Origin: Eucalyptus grandis
Lineage: Eukaryota; Streptophyta; Magnoliopsida; Myrtales; Myrtaceae
NCBI RefSeq assembly: GCF_016545825.1
Contig: NC_052614.1
Span: 18,742,559-18,806,558, forward strand
Reading direction: 5' to 3'
DNA: 64,000 nt
The notes under the pieces were generated by a model. That model was not told the origin of the DNA. It worked only from the letters and a program-made list of their open reading frames with translations, and searched no databases. The translations under genes were made by a program, and so were the position numbers. The first letter of the stretch is position 1. Each line of letters begins with the position of its first letter. Shown one piece after another: positions 35,991 to 48,261 of this stretch.

Positions 35991-38900
35991 TTTCCTATTG
36001 ATATTTGAGCCCGTCATCTGTTCCAGCAACTTTACAGATCAATATTCTCTCCTCCCCTTCAAATCGATGATGGAAGTCAACCCGACGAACACCATCAAAA
36101 GCGGCAATTGGACGGTGGAAGCAAGTTTTTGTGAATGGATTGGCGTTGTTTGTAGCAACCGGGTAGAGTCATAGCTTTAGACCTCTCGCACATGGGTCTC
36201 CGGAAAGACTCTCTCCCCACCTTGAGAATCTTTCTCTCTTGGCTTCTCTTTGATCTCTGCAGCAACAGTTTTTATGGCATGATTCTGATAGAAATTGGTC
36301 ATTTATGCTGCTTGAAAGAACTTATGTTCGAATTGAACCAGTTCAAAGGAAACATTCCTCCTATCTTAACCCAATGCCAGAACCTCGAAGTCATGTCACT
36401 CGCGACAAACAGGCTAACAGGTGGCATACCAAGAGAATTCGGTGCCTTCCCTAAGTTGCAACAACTGAGTCTTAGCTCAAACGACTTACGAGGTCAAATT
36501 CCAAGCTCCCTAGGCAACATATCCACATTGCAAGTCATTATATTGGTCAATGCCACTCTCACAGGTTCGATTCCTTCAGCACTTTTCAATAGATCGCTCA
36601 CGTGGGTGAATTTGATGGATAATTATCTCTCTGGAAGTCTTCCCTTCGATCTTTGCTACCGTTGGTCTAACATTCAGATGCTTGCGCTGAATAAAAATCA
36701 ATTCAGTGGCCTGCCACCAGAGACGCTAACCCAATGCAAAGAGCTTATCATATTGGGGTTGTCATACAAAGGGAAGCATTCCTCGAGATATAGGCAGCTT
36801 GCAAAAGTTGCAAAAGCTCTATATCTCTGCTAACAACTTGACTGGCATGATTCCTCGAACCATCAGTAACATGTCGAGCTTGCACACGCTGGGCATGGCA
36901 GCTAACCACATTGAAGGGGAGATTCCGAGTGAGATTGGCAATTTGGTCAATCTGCAACTAATGGGCCTTGCGGATAATTTGCTAACCGGTGGAGTGCCTC
37001 AAGAGATTTTTAATATTTCGTGCTTTATTTGATGGAAAATTCCCTCTATGGAAGCCTTCCCTCAGGTAGAGTTCTAAGCCTTCCGAATTTGGAAGAACTA
37101 TATCTAGCATGCAATGGCTATGGAGGCAACATCCCGTAGTATTTCTTGAATTTTTTGAACCTAATCATTTTCGAGGTCGGGGACAATCAACTTAGCGGAC
37201 CCATACATACGGGTTTGGGCAACTTGAAGAGCCTTGAATTCTTTAACACCGTGTTAAGTTAGCTAATAGGAGAGACATATGATTCGGAGCTTGGTTTTCT
37301 CTCCGCTTTATCTAATTGTCCGTCGCGACAAGTCTTGTCGTTGGGAGGCAACCCGCTTCGTGGCTCCATACCAGAATCTATCAAAACTTCTCTAGTTCTC
37401 TACAAATTCTAATTGCTCCCAATTGTCAAATAAGAGGTCGTGTTCCCGAGGAAATGGTTTCTTGAAGAGACTGACTTTGCTAGATTTGGGCAATAATGCT
37501 CCAGACAGCAGCATCCCATCATCGATCGGAGGACTAGAAAGGTTGCAAAGGCTGTATCTTGATAACGACCATCTCGAAGGACCGATCCCCGATGAGATAA
37601 GCAACTTGATAGGTTTAGGAGAAAAGGTGCCTAGACAAAATAGGATATCGGGATCAATCCTGAATTGCATTCAAAACTTTAGCAGCCTTCATATGTTTTC
37701 TCATAAGCTTGAATAACATGACATCGGTTATACCATTTAGTTTGTGGGGCCTTCAAGAATTCATCTTCCTCAATCTATTTCAATGGAGGACTACCACTTG
37801 AAATAGGGAAGATGAGAGATATAGAGAGCATCGATGTTTCTTGGAACCGACTTACTAGTGCCATACCGAGTTCCACCCAAGAGTTTGAGAGCCTTGCTTC
37901 TCTCAACTTGTTGAGGAACTCGTTTCAAGGATCCATGCCACAATCGATTGGCCATCTCAAAGGGTTTGAGTTCCTCGATCTCTCCTACAATGAGTTATCA
38001 AACACAATACTTGAGTCCTTGGAAGGACTTGCATATCTACAAATTTTGAACTTGTCCATTAATAAGCTATCAGGAGAGATTCCTAATTGCGGGCCCTTTG
38101 GAAATTTCCTGGCTCTCTTTTCATTGGGAATGAAGCACTTTCTGAAATGCGATTTTTCAAGTCCCACGATGCAAAGAAAATGGAATGAAATCATCAAGGG
38201 ACAAGCGGCTACATATACTATACATTGTTGTGCCAATTTTATCAGCTATACTTTTAGTCCTCGTCATTTGCTTGCTTAGAAAGAGTGAGAGTACCAGTAA
38301 AAAGCTTCAATTTCGATGGAGAACTTGCCTATAATTGACCACCCGATGATATCATATCGGAGCTTTGCTTGGCTACTAACAACTTCCGTGAAAGTAATTT
38401 GCTCAAAGCAGGAAGCTTCACCTCTGTATATAAAGGTAGGATAGACATCTCGGTCAAAGTATTAAATCTCCATATTGAAGGTGCTCTGAAATGTTTTGAT
38501 GCAGAATGCGACACTTTTCGTATGATCCGGCACCGCAATCTCGTCAAGGTGACTAGCACCCGCACGAATGCAAATCTGAGAGCTTTGGCACTGCAATACG
38601 TGCCTTGTGGGAGCTTAGAGAAGTGGCTGTACTCTAACAATTACAACTTGGATCTCCATCAGCGAGTGAAGATAGTGGTTGACGCCGCAACGGCGATCGA
38701 GTATCTCCACCATGACCAATCGGAACCCATTGTGCACTGCGATTTGAAGCCTAGTAATATTCTTCTAAATGAGGGCCTAGTCGCACAAGTCTTTGACTTT
38801 GGAATTGCCAAGATTTTGGTTGAGAACAAGCTTGAAACACAAACCCAAACTCTCGACACGATTGGTTACATTGCTCCAAGTACATTTGCCGAATATTAGC

Positions 38901-39391
38901 TAATTCAAGCCTTTGATTGCCAATATAATGGTATAATGTAATAGAGATATATTAGCACTCGCATGCCTCTTGATCTTATTACTTATGTCCTAAAAAGAAA
39001 TAGATCAATTGATGATGTTCTTATGTCACAAACTATGATGCTTTCAAAGTATGGTTCAGAAGGAAAAGTCTCTTACAAAGGAAATTTATATGGTTTCAAC
39101 ATATTGTTGTTGGAAGTGATTACTGGGAAGAAGCCAACCGGTGAAATGTTCAATGCGGATCTCAATTTGAGGCAATGGGTAGGTGCAACAATTCCAGAGA
39201 GAGTGCTTGACATTATGGATAGCAAAATCCTTTGCACAAAATATGAAGATCCGACGCTTTCGAAATTCAATAGCATAGTCTTCTTGATACTAAAGTTATG
39301 GCTAGAATGTTCAAAGGACTTGCTTGAGGAAATAATGGACATGAAAATTGTCGTGGTTAAGCTCAACAAGATCGAGTTGTCACTTCCTTGA
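35967..39391 (+). pseudogene. LRR receptor-like kinase (class XII, Xa21/EFR type) pseudogene
   Basis: The remnant starts within a signal peptide (LLIFEPVICSS), then an LRR N-terminal cap (ASFCEWIGVVCSNR), about twenty LRRs of the type IPSSLGNISTLQVI (36200-38080), a degraded transmembrane part (about 38215-38280) and a kinase domain (38340-39391). The kinase keeps an HCDLKPSNILL loop, so it is of non-RD type as in pattern-recognition receptors, and DFG. The glycine loop is damaged (KAGSFTSVYKG). Stops or frame changes occur near 36172, 36831, 37030, 37138, 37260 and 37713, and the start codon is missing. About 170 bases split the kinase after IGYIAP; this is where the family's intron normally lies, but the splice sites have drifted. 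Not functional. Confidence 0.85.
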
Positions 39392-40629
39392 CAAGAAAAC
39401 AAGGCCGAGAGCAGCTCAAAGAATTTGAACATAGCATTTTCATATTTTGTACTTAGTAATTTCATTTCTATTGCATTGTGTGTACGACTATACAAGATGG
39501 TTCCTAATCTTCTTTTAAGCTTTCTGAATTAGAGGAAAACAATTCAAACCCCGACTAGATTTGCAATCGAGAGTCTAACTCATGTCCAACTTCAGAAAGT
39601 GTAGCACCTGCCATGTTCTCTAAGTAAAAACTTTGTTTGAGAGTTGGTAAATTTGCGAGTGACGAACTTTATATCCTTGAAGCTCTACATCTTCTCGCGT
39701 CACGACAGGTAGAGCCCATGAGCCTTGCGTGTCAAGCTAGGCAGGGCCAGACTTAAGATCCATTTATGGATATTCTTAATTGTCCCTATTTTAATTTGTG
39801 CCAAAAGTATTTATCCATGATTGAATATTCTTATATATGTATGTAAATAGATATAGATATAGGATATACACGATCGATATCCTAAAAGCATATGTTCTGT
39901 CTCAAAATGTCCCACGCAAACAAATGGAAAAAGGCTTTTTTAACTACTTCCTATATTTAACCATTGGAGCAAATACCAATGGCTACCCTTTTTGTATTGA
40001 CTCATTTTACCATTGCTTGGTACATTACATAAAGCGTCAGTTAAAGTGTAGGCATTCGTGCATTTTTTGTACTTGGATGAGCATGCATGTAATTCATATG
40101 ATTGATGGAATGTGATTAATACGCTTCATGGAGTCATATCGGTCAAACGTGTTTTCATTTGAGATGAGGCCTTGATAGTTTGGAAGAGCAACAGAAAATG
40201 GAACAGCTTTTCTAGAATCTGTATTTTTCTTAGCCATTCAAAAATTAAATATCACAAGAATAAATTAAAAAGAATAAACATGGATGTAAATATAAATATT
40301 TGTAAGGTTTTTCAAAATTTAAGGGCTGTTTGTTTTGTTGAGAATAAATGAATTATTTTAAAAAAATGATTATTTATATCGAATAGAATAATTACTCAGC
40401 AAAAATGCTTTAAAATTTGTACAAAGCATTAGGATGGGGGAACGAGGACGTCACCGATGGCCGCACCGAATATCTGTGCCGATTCTTTAAACGTCCCACG
40501 GCGTCGTTTTTCCTCTTCTTTTTCTCAGCCCCGTGTCTTCCATTACCCGCAACTCAAATTCCCGTCTGGCCTCGATCCCGTCGGTCGTCATCATCGCCGT
40601 GAAATCAGTCAGGCGAACGGACGGCGACC
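39392..40629. other. Spacer and promoter region of dioxygenase copy C
   Basis: No gene. About 40120-40629 is homologous to the sequence upstream of copy B, including the 5' leader. Confidence 0.5.
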
Positions 40630-41605
40630 ATGGATGACGCGAACGCCGTCGACGTTGCCGGAGTTCCTGCTTCCACTCTCAACCTCATAGACCTCTCGAG
40701 CTCCGATATCCGACGGTCGGCGTCCCTACTCAAACAAGTCTTCGATTCTCCCGCCTTTTTCCACTATGTTTAGTTCGAATTCTGGTACATGAAACCGAGG
40801 AAACCGAGATTTTTCGAGTCGAGGGGGACGCTGACGGATGAATCCAATCCGTTGGCCTCAGGCGTGCTTGGATTCCGGCTTTCCCTACGTGATCAACTCA
40901 TGGAGTCAGCCAGGACTTGATGGAGGAGGTCTTCGTCCAGGGCAGGCGGTTCTTCGGTCTGCCTTTGAGCGAGAAGATGAAGCTGCCGAGGAACGAGAAG
41001 CACTGAGGCTACACTCCTCTGTTCGATCAAGTCCTTGACCCCGCAAATCAGATAAACGGTTTGTGTCTGATCATCCTGCTGAAGATTTTACTGCTTAAAG
41101 TGGACATAGATGAATAGCTGGTGATTTTGATGTCTGTATTCAGGTGATGGTTGAGTCGCATTTCCTAGAAAAGGAAGATCAATTTGTTATTGTTCCTGTT
41201 TTCGGTTGTATTCTTGGAGAGAACTGCCACTGAATTGGGAGTTTGAATTGCTAACACACGACCATGAACTCAAGTCAGAGATTTGGCTGAAACTTGTTAT
41301 TACCTATCTGCTTATCATCTTCTGAAGATTGTTCGAGCAGTAATGAATTTTTGACGTTTTGTAGGAGATTATAAGGAGGGATACTACATACAAGTGGAAG
41401 TACCAGAGGACGATCCTTGTGTGTAGAAGGCTCATTTTGGACCGAACCCTGGCCTTCTGAGGGTAAACTGCTGTTTAATGTAATTTCTGTCCAACTTAAA
41501 TCAGTTGTTGATCGTGGATGTTTATTTTGGTTTCATTGTAGTATTTTGACTAGATATATTGCCAAGATGGAGGCAGGTGATGGAAAAATTTCGTTGTCAA
41601 GCATC
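40630..41605 (+). pseudogene. 2OG-Fe(II) dioxygenase copy C, exons 1-4 only
   Basis: Exons 40630-40737, 40862-41058, 41365-41463 (approximate) and 41554-41605 match copy B closely. An extra C in exon 2 (ATCAACTCATGG) shifts the frame, exon 3 contains an in-frame TAG in place of CAG, and another base is lost in exon 3 (AACCCTGG). Homology ends in intron 4 at about 41655. Everything with the metal-binding residues (exons 5-11) is missing, replaced by unrelated gene fragments. Certainly inactive. Confidence 0.82.
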
Positions 41606-41870
41606 GTGAGTGATGATATAGAGCCATAGGCATTAATTTTTCTTGCTAGTTCCCGGAAGGAGCATTGTGGGGGTGAAATTTTCAAGATTTTGTTGCTTTC
41701 TTTTCATTTTGAGAAGAATATAGTTTTTACAACTACACGAGAGGCACCGTTCATACTATTTCAAGTGTTGCACATTCATTATGCATCTTGATTGCTATTT
41801 CACACTTTTTAATGGATTGGATGTTCACTAGCAAATGGTTGTCAACTACTACTTTGTTCCATCCATGCAG

Positions 41871-42010
41871 AGTGATTAAGGCTGCAAAGAATGTCTCAGG
41901 ACCAACATTATCTAACCTCCAGCTTGCTGAAGGAGAGATTATTCTTGATATAGATGGCACTGTTCCTCTGCAACCTGTATTGCAGCACATTGGTATCTCA
42001 GCTTGGCCTG
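41871..42010 (+). pseudogene. Single exon of a DUF639 protein gene
   Basis: After a CAG acceptor the frame gives AAKNVSGPTLSNLQLAEGE, followed by DIDGTVPLQPVLQHIGISAW, which I recognise as the conserved core of the plant DUF639 family. The match stops where the family's exon normally ends; AG stands in place of a GT donor. No other DUF639 exon is seen nearby. This is an isolated gene fragment. It is bracketed by two 20-21-base direct repeats (41662-41682 and 42874-42893). Confidence 0.7.
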
Positions 42011-43482
42011 AGTTCTATCCTGACAATCGAGTTGTGGGAATTTATCGTTGGGTTCCCTGGTTGACTGTGTGGATCATCATCTGTTAGCTAGTGGGAAATC
42101 AATTCCTGGAATGATGATTTGACTGTATCGTAGCTGCTGGAGTTTGATAATCATGGACCTTTTATGTGCAAGATTACTTCTGACTGAATGAATTCTTCAG
42201 CCTTGGAAACTTTTGCTTCTCATCCGTAGCTTCCATTTGTTATGAGTAGAGCAAATTTGAATTTGAATTTGCCAAATGAAATATATGTCCCACATACTTC
42301 AACTTTAAGATGATTTCATCCAAATATCTTCTAATTTGCAGCAAAGTCAGGATTTAGGAAATGACAGAGGTAATAAGTGGGCAATTTTTATTTATTTATT
42401 TAATTTGGTGGTTTTGTTCCCATATGGTAGTTATGGATTTTGAAACATAGGTTAAGGTACAGCTCTACTGGCAATGTTGCTTCAAACTTCATATGGTGAA
42501 TTCAAGGTGGGGGCCTAGATTTTAGGGCTGGTTTGCCTTGACTACCACAAACTTTGGCTAAACATCTCATGCACTGTTAGGACAGAGACTAGCTTGTCAG
42601 TTTTAGAGACATGTCCAAGATGGAGAAACTGGAACTTTTTTCTAGGTTGCTTAGTGTTGCTGGTTAACCGTGTATTATGTGAGCTCAAGAACGTGTCAAG
42701 TGGAATTCAGGAAAATGAACCTTTTGTGCCGTTTCTCTACATCAACAAGGCTCTCAGTTAATTCTATCATGGAGCATGGCACTTTGGATAAGAAAACTCT
42801 AGAATGGGTTGTCGGGGGACTGTTCTATGCAAATGATGCTTATATTGCAGACTTGTACAGAAATCTGTAGATTGCATTGTGGGGTGAAATTTTGAAAGAG
42901 CTAATTGGAGCCTTCGAAAATGCGAGTTTTTTTTATTTATGAGGTGAGAAAGAAGCGGGAAATGCGATAATTTTCTGTGAGAACTGTGATGGGGGGCTAT
43001 TTTAGTACTCTCTCGGAGCGTTCTCGTCACGCTTCAATGAATTTCTTGGTGGTAGTTTTGGTCGAGGTGTATTGAAGATTCCATGCTGAGATATTTCTTT
43101 AGTTGAGTATAACGAGTTTAGGTGAGTCAGGGAATGGCATCTGTTGCTGCTAGGGTTAGAAATGACACTTCTGATGTTTAAGTTTATAGATACATCTGCA
43201 GCAGGTATTGCTTTATCTCTTGTACGTGCTTGTGGCAAGTATCTTGGGCCATTTGTAGGCCATCTTGCCTTCAAATAGTGCCGTTTTTCTCAATTTTTCT
43301 GGCTGTTGAGCATCTGCAGATATTGTAGGTCCGCCCTGTGGTGATTTTGTCACAATATAGAAGTGAATAAATAATTGCGTCGGTCAATGCAAGATGATAT
43401 ATTTCATTTGTTGTTGAAGCTTTTTTTTTATATGGAGTTCTATGAAGAATTTGCAGTGCATGCTTACAATTAATGTCTTCAG
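42011..43482. other. Unassigned sequence between gene fragments
   Basis: Short open frames exist (for example 42670-42870) but none resembles a family I know. Possible further exons of neighbouring fragments cannot be excluded. Confidence 0.35.
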
Positions 43483-44313
43483 GCTTGGATTTGGTAAAAG
43501 GAATCAAACTTTTTAGCGCTTTACTTTGGACAGTGCTTCTTATCTACCTAGGCAGGTATGACTTAAATTCTCTCAATGGGATTTCAGCTTCTTCTTTAGT
43601 TGCAAGTGGCACAAAAGCCACTTTAAGTTGTTGTAACAGGAAAAATGCTTTCGATTGATTTCTCAGCTGATATTTATGTGCATTATGATGTGATTCTTAT
43701 CTCAGTGTCACAGCTTGCTTCTACATTCTTTTGCAATTTCTCAAGCTCTCACCTCAAGAGTCTTCACAAGATCCCATCTACCATGTTCTGTTGCAGCATT
43801 CTAGCAAGTATGTTTGCACTCCATTTTATTATATCATTGTTGTTTCTACGGGATTCTGGATACAGTACTTTATGGAGACATTATGAGCTCATGGTTTCAC
43901 CGACTACGGTAAATGAACAATTTTCTGCTCTGGAGCTATAAATCTTAAGAGTCTTTTAGACATTGTTTAGGTTGCTCTACATATTCAGTTTTAATAACGG
44001 GTTACTAATGTGCCCAACCACTCCAAAATTATGCTTTCAATTTTGAGCTGCAGTCCCTTTCTTGAGGAGAAGAGCAAATGGAAAATTTTGATGTGCTAAT
44101 TATGTCATTTCCAACTATGATTTTGGGTGTGCTGGAATACCTTTTTATCTGAGCAATTTCTTTCTTCAGGGATGGCGTAGAACAGAAGAAGCAGCATTTT
44201 CCTGTTATAATTGCTAGAATCGCTTTCATTGTTTTGGGTGGTTTGATGCTGGCGACTCTTCTCTACACTATCTTCACCGACGGTAGCCCTTTCTGGAAAG
44301 AACTTTTAACTCC
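43483..44313 (+). pseudogene. DUF1475 membrane protein fragment (one clear, one possible exon)
   Basis: The exon at 44170-44313 (CAG acceptor, GTAAGT donor) encodes QKKQHFPVIIARIAFIVLGG, then a hydrophobic stretch and YTIFTDGSPFWKELLTP, the repeated motif of plant DUF1475 membrane proteins. A possible earlier exon at 43483-43555 encodes LLWTVLLIYLG, similar to another transmembrane part of that family. The following exon (expected to begin with Trp-Met) is not found before the next fragment. Function of the family is unknown. Called a fragment because start and end are missing. Confidence 0.55.
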
Positions 44314-45037
44314 GTAAGTTAATTGTTCTGTCTTCAATGGGTCTGTCATTTGGTTTCCTAACATTTGGAGTTATGTTGGAGAAGGTATTAAAATAGGTTG
44401 TTTTTTACTTGGTCATGGTGTACTATGAGGAATACACATAGGATTATAAGTGCCCATGCATATTTTTCTATTCATGTATCTCGAAAACTGGTTAGGGACT
44501 CGGCAGTTTTTGGTTTAAACACCTTTTGTTGCATTAGTTTTCTTACTTATTCAGCTGTTAGGAGCCGCCCTTTTTTCCCCTCGTATATACGGTGCGTAAA
44601 TCATCTCAAACTGTACTAGAGTAAAGTGACGTGTCTTGGATGTTGGTTTGAAGAATATCACTGTTCATGGGAACTAATTGTTGGGTTTTGGATTAGATAT
44701 GCGAGTTGTGAGTAGGAAGAGTTTATCTAAGCATATTATTTAGATAAATATTAATATATTTGTCATTTTCTTGTACAAGGGTCATCAAACTCTTTTCAAC
44801 ATCTTGGGAGGAATGAATCCGGAGGCCCCTGTGAAAGCATAGATAATGCACGGTCACAACATAAATAGCCTAGACGAACCCTCATATAGTATGTGCTTTT
44901 TTGGCAGCTTATCTGTTAGGCCACTAAAATTTTTTCCCATGATAGTCATCTATTAGAGAGATCAACATTAGACTGCATGAACTTTTAACTTCATTCAACT
45001 GATGGAGACCCACAAATGGGCGAGCTTTTCACTGCAG

Positions 45038-45290
45038 GGAATAATAAGTGAAGAGCAAGTGGATTGCTTCAACATGCCATTGTATCCTGCGTCTCCGGCG
45101 GAGATTGCACGGCTAGTCAAAATGGCCGGTAGTTTTCACATAGAGACGATGGAGCTGCTCAACACCCAAACGAGGTATGATGGTGGAGTCCATGCGTAGG
45201 ATATTGTGATTCACCTAAGAGCGGGCTTGGAGGGGATCATCAGCAAACACTTCCGAAGCAAGATCATCTCGCCCCATTCTTGTTAGGCTA
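45038..45290 (+). pseudogene. SABATH carboxyl methyltransferase, C-terminal exon fragment
   Basis: After a CAG acceptor the frame reads GIISEEQVDCFNMPLYPASP and, after a TAG at 45197-45199, IHLRAGLEGIISKHF, both typical of the C-terminal part of SABATH enzymes (salicylate/jasmonate-type methyltransferases). The SAM-binding half is absent. The stop codon plus lack of other exons make it a relic. Confidence 0.75.
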
Positions 45291-46467
45291 GTATTAGATT
45301 CTTGTTAGGTCAGCAGTCTGAAACTTGTTATCATTACATGGGTTGGGTTGGCTATGATGGATGTGCTGGACTTTGAACAAAAGATGGTAACTATTCAAGA
45401 GGTGCGGATGGGTGTCATTGCAGCAGCCTTGATTTGTTGAACTTTGCTCAATTCTGTGGCCGATGTTCCATTAGGTTGTTGGCTCGTCGTGGAGGCCTAG
45501 GATCATGTTTGAGCTAGTTCATGTAGAGAACATTCTTCTATATGTCCTAGGATTGTCTTAAATTCTTTCATAGATCTCCTATTTTGGACTTGTTCCAGTT
45601 CATTATAGCTGTCAGAAATCAGAATGGTATAAAGACTGTTCATTTATTAAGGGATGGGGTTGGGGTTTCGCTTTGGTTTGGTGTAATTAATGTCCATGGC
45701 TTGGACAAAACTGATGATATGTATATACAAATGATTCAACAGTGTATCCCTTATCAAGTTTTGACCATTCGTTTGGAGTTTTAAAGCTCATCAGGTGAAG
45801 GATAAAGATCGACATTTTTCCCCGTGATTTGGGGTGGGTTGAAAGGGAAAAGTATTGACATCCCGTGGAATAAGATGGGCTGTGACTTCAAATTTTTCAG
45901 TTGGTTGGCGTACAATTTTTCACATGGGCTGCAGGATCACTATCACAATATTAGTAGTGAACTATGAGAAGAATGTGAAATCTACTTAACAAGAGAACGT
46001 TGCAGGAGGAAATGCTGATTTTCCAATTTAGTACACCTATGCCTTTTTTTATAAGGGCCCTCAGAAGTTGAGATCCTCAAGTAACAGGACCGTAGTAACA
46101 TTGCAACAGCAAGCCCAGCTGCAGTTTTCAATTTTATCAGTGTGAATTAGTTGTTAAGGAAGACGAGGGCAATCTTAACTCCTATTTCTACCAAAGAACA
46201 ATTCATCTTCTTGTTGTGGAATATGCCTTGAGTTTCGCTCAACTGCAGGTAAATAAAATCTGGAATAGTGGGCTGAACAAGAAGGTAAAGTATGTACAAG
46301 GATCAGTTTCTACTGATCCTCAACATGGCAATACTTATTAAGAATGGCTGTAATTGAGTTCACTTGGGGTAATACCCGTAAGCAATTTTGTAACATCCAG
46401 TACAGTAAAGACAAAGGAAAACATTAATCAGGGCTTATTTACAAGTGACTTGGCAATGATGAGCTTC
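45291..46467. other. Spacer without recognised gene
   Basis: No family match or splice-framed exon seen on either strand. Confidence 0.4.
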
Positions 46468-47458
46468 CTAGGTGAAGGCTTGGTTTGATGCACGACGCTT
46501 CCATGATTCTGATCTGGAAGTACAGAGATACGGCAAGGAGCTTCCTGTCAATTGCTGCGAATGCTCTGGGCTTGGAGGTCTACTGCAATCTTTAGATTCA
46601 CATCCCAGCAATTGCCTCTCATTGTCGTAGATCACCATCTTGTCCTGCATCGATATGTCTGCAAAACCAACAAACGAGGGTAGATATGAAAACTAAATGA
46701 AATAAATCTGCTTTGCACAATAGTGCAGAACATCTGAATGGATATGATCTCTGAGGACATTTTATGTTGTCTAATCATATATCTTCGATGATTTCCTTCC
46801 TCTTCAAATTTTCCATGACAATGTCTTGGGTGCAAAACTAAATTTGCAATAAAAATGCCACCATATGGAAGACTCTTACCTCCAATCACTTTCATAATTT
46901 CTGTCCAGTAGGTTTCCCTGCATAAAGGAGCTCTGCGGTCCCAGGAGAATAGTGCTTTCTGAGATACATATAACAAAGTTCAATTTTAGTAAATGAGAGA
47001 TGAGAGATATCGAGATGGTGAGAAAATGGAGGAACAGAGAATTTACGAGTAATCATGAGACATAGGCATCCATGTGATGCGGGAGGAGTCATAAAGATCA
47101 TCACCGAAGAAGAGAAATCCACCACGACGTGTACTCAAGCAGTGGCCTAGTACCCACCAAACCTTGACTACTTAGCTGTGATACGATGCTGGACCTTCCC
47201 TTACCGAGCGCAAGCACTCCATCTAAGAAAGGATTGGACGGACCAGGTATCTGATCATATCCACATCTGTAGAGGAACTATCACCACATAAGAAATGGTT
47301 ACAAAGGTAAAATTCTCTGACATTAATGAAGAATTTCCAGTCTGGCCAAAAGAAAGCATGGTATCATAAAATGCTGAGTTGGTATAGTCAGTAAGCCTGG
47401 CCAAACATAATTGGGAGAGCATGTGAATTCACCTATCCAAGGGTGACACAAGGACTAA

Positions 47459-47637
47459 GGCTGCGTTTGGTTCAGCATTTGCAATGGACTTTGTGTCCAA
47501 TGCAAATGCTGAAAGCCCAAAGCTACTCGGAGAAAATACAGTTGTGTTTGGTAAAAAAAATTTGCAAATGGACTTTAAGTTGAATGTGCGTTTGATAAAA
47601 AAACTTTCGCAATGGGCTTTGATGGGTATTGTGTATA

Positions 47638-47670
<33 letters not shown>

Positions 47671-48261
47671 AAATTCAGCTAAACCCTTCGCCGGACCTCC
47701 GGCGGCCTCGCGGCCGGGCGACCTCCGGCGGCCCTCGGGCCGGTCGCCCGACCTTGGGCGACCCAGGGCCGCGAGACCCAGGCGGAGGTCGGGCGACCGC
47801 CGCCCGGGTCTCGCGGCCGCAGCGCGGCCCTCGCCGTCGCGCGACCCTCGGGCGACCCGCCCGAGGGCCGCCGGAGGTCGCCCGACCTCCGCCCGAGTCT
47901 CGCGGCCCCGGGTCGAGTGGCCCTCGGCCGGGTCGCGCGACCCTCACCGGGAGGTCGCCCGACCTCGGCGACCTCAAACCGACACCGCCAAACACTGATC
48001 TAGCTCGCCGACGTCGTCGCCCTTCGCCGGTCCGGCGAAGGGCTGCTCCTTTTTCATTTAAAAATTAAATAAATGCAGAGGCAACGGTGGATTTTCAAGA
48101 AAGTTTTGAGGGTAGAATAGGAAATAATATTTTCATTAAATGGAAGCTTCAGCATTCCCAAGGGGAGAAAGCCCCTTGGGAATATTTGCCAAACACCCTA
48201 TTTTAGGGTGAAAGGGCTTTTAGCTTGGATGGGCTTTCTAAATGCCCATCCAAACGCACCC
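47459..48261. mobile_element. PIF/Harbinger-type MITE with TAA target-site duplication
   Basis: The ends GGCTGCGTTTGG and CCAAACGCACCC form a 12-bp terminal inverted repeat with one mismatch, flanked by TAA at 47456-47458 and 48262-48264, the target size and sequence typical of PIF/Harbinger elements. Just inside the left end is a near-perfect hairpin (GCATTTGCAATGGAC, loop, GTCCAATGCAAATGC; 47476-47510). A (TA)n run followed by poly-T lies at about 47634-47670. No transposase is encoded. Confidence 0.78.
47690..48045. repeat. Extremely GC-rich core inside the MITE
   Basis: About 350 bases built from variations of GGTCGGGCGACC and its reverse complement GGTCGCCCGACC, plus GCGGCC words. It is open in several frames on both strands, as expected of GC-rich repetitive DNA lacking AT-rich stops, so none of these frames is taken as a gene. 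Confidence 0.6.

Noticed and set aside
47612..48068. Arg/Pro/Gly-rich frames on both strands
   Set aside because: They lie inside the GC-rich core of a MITE, where all frames are open by composition.
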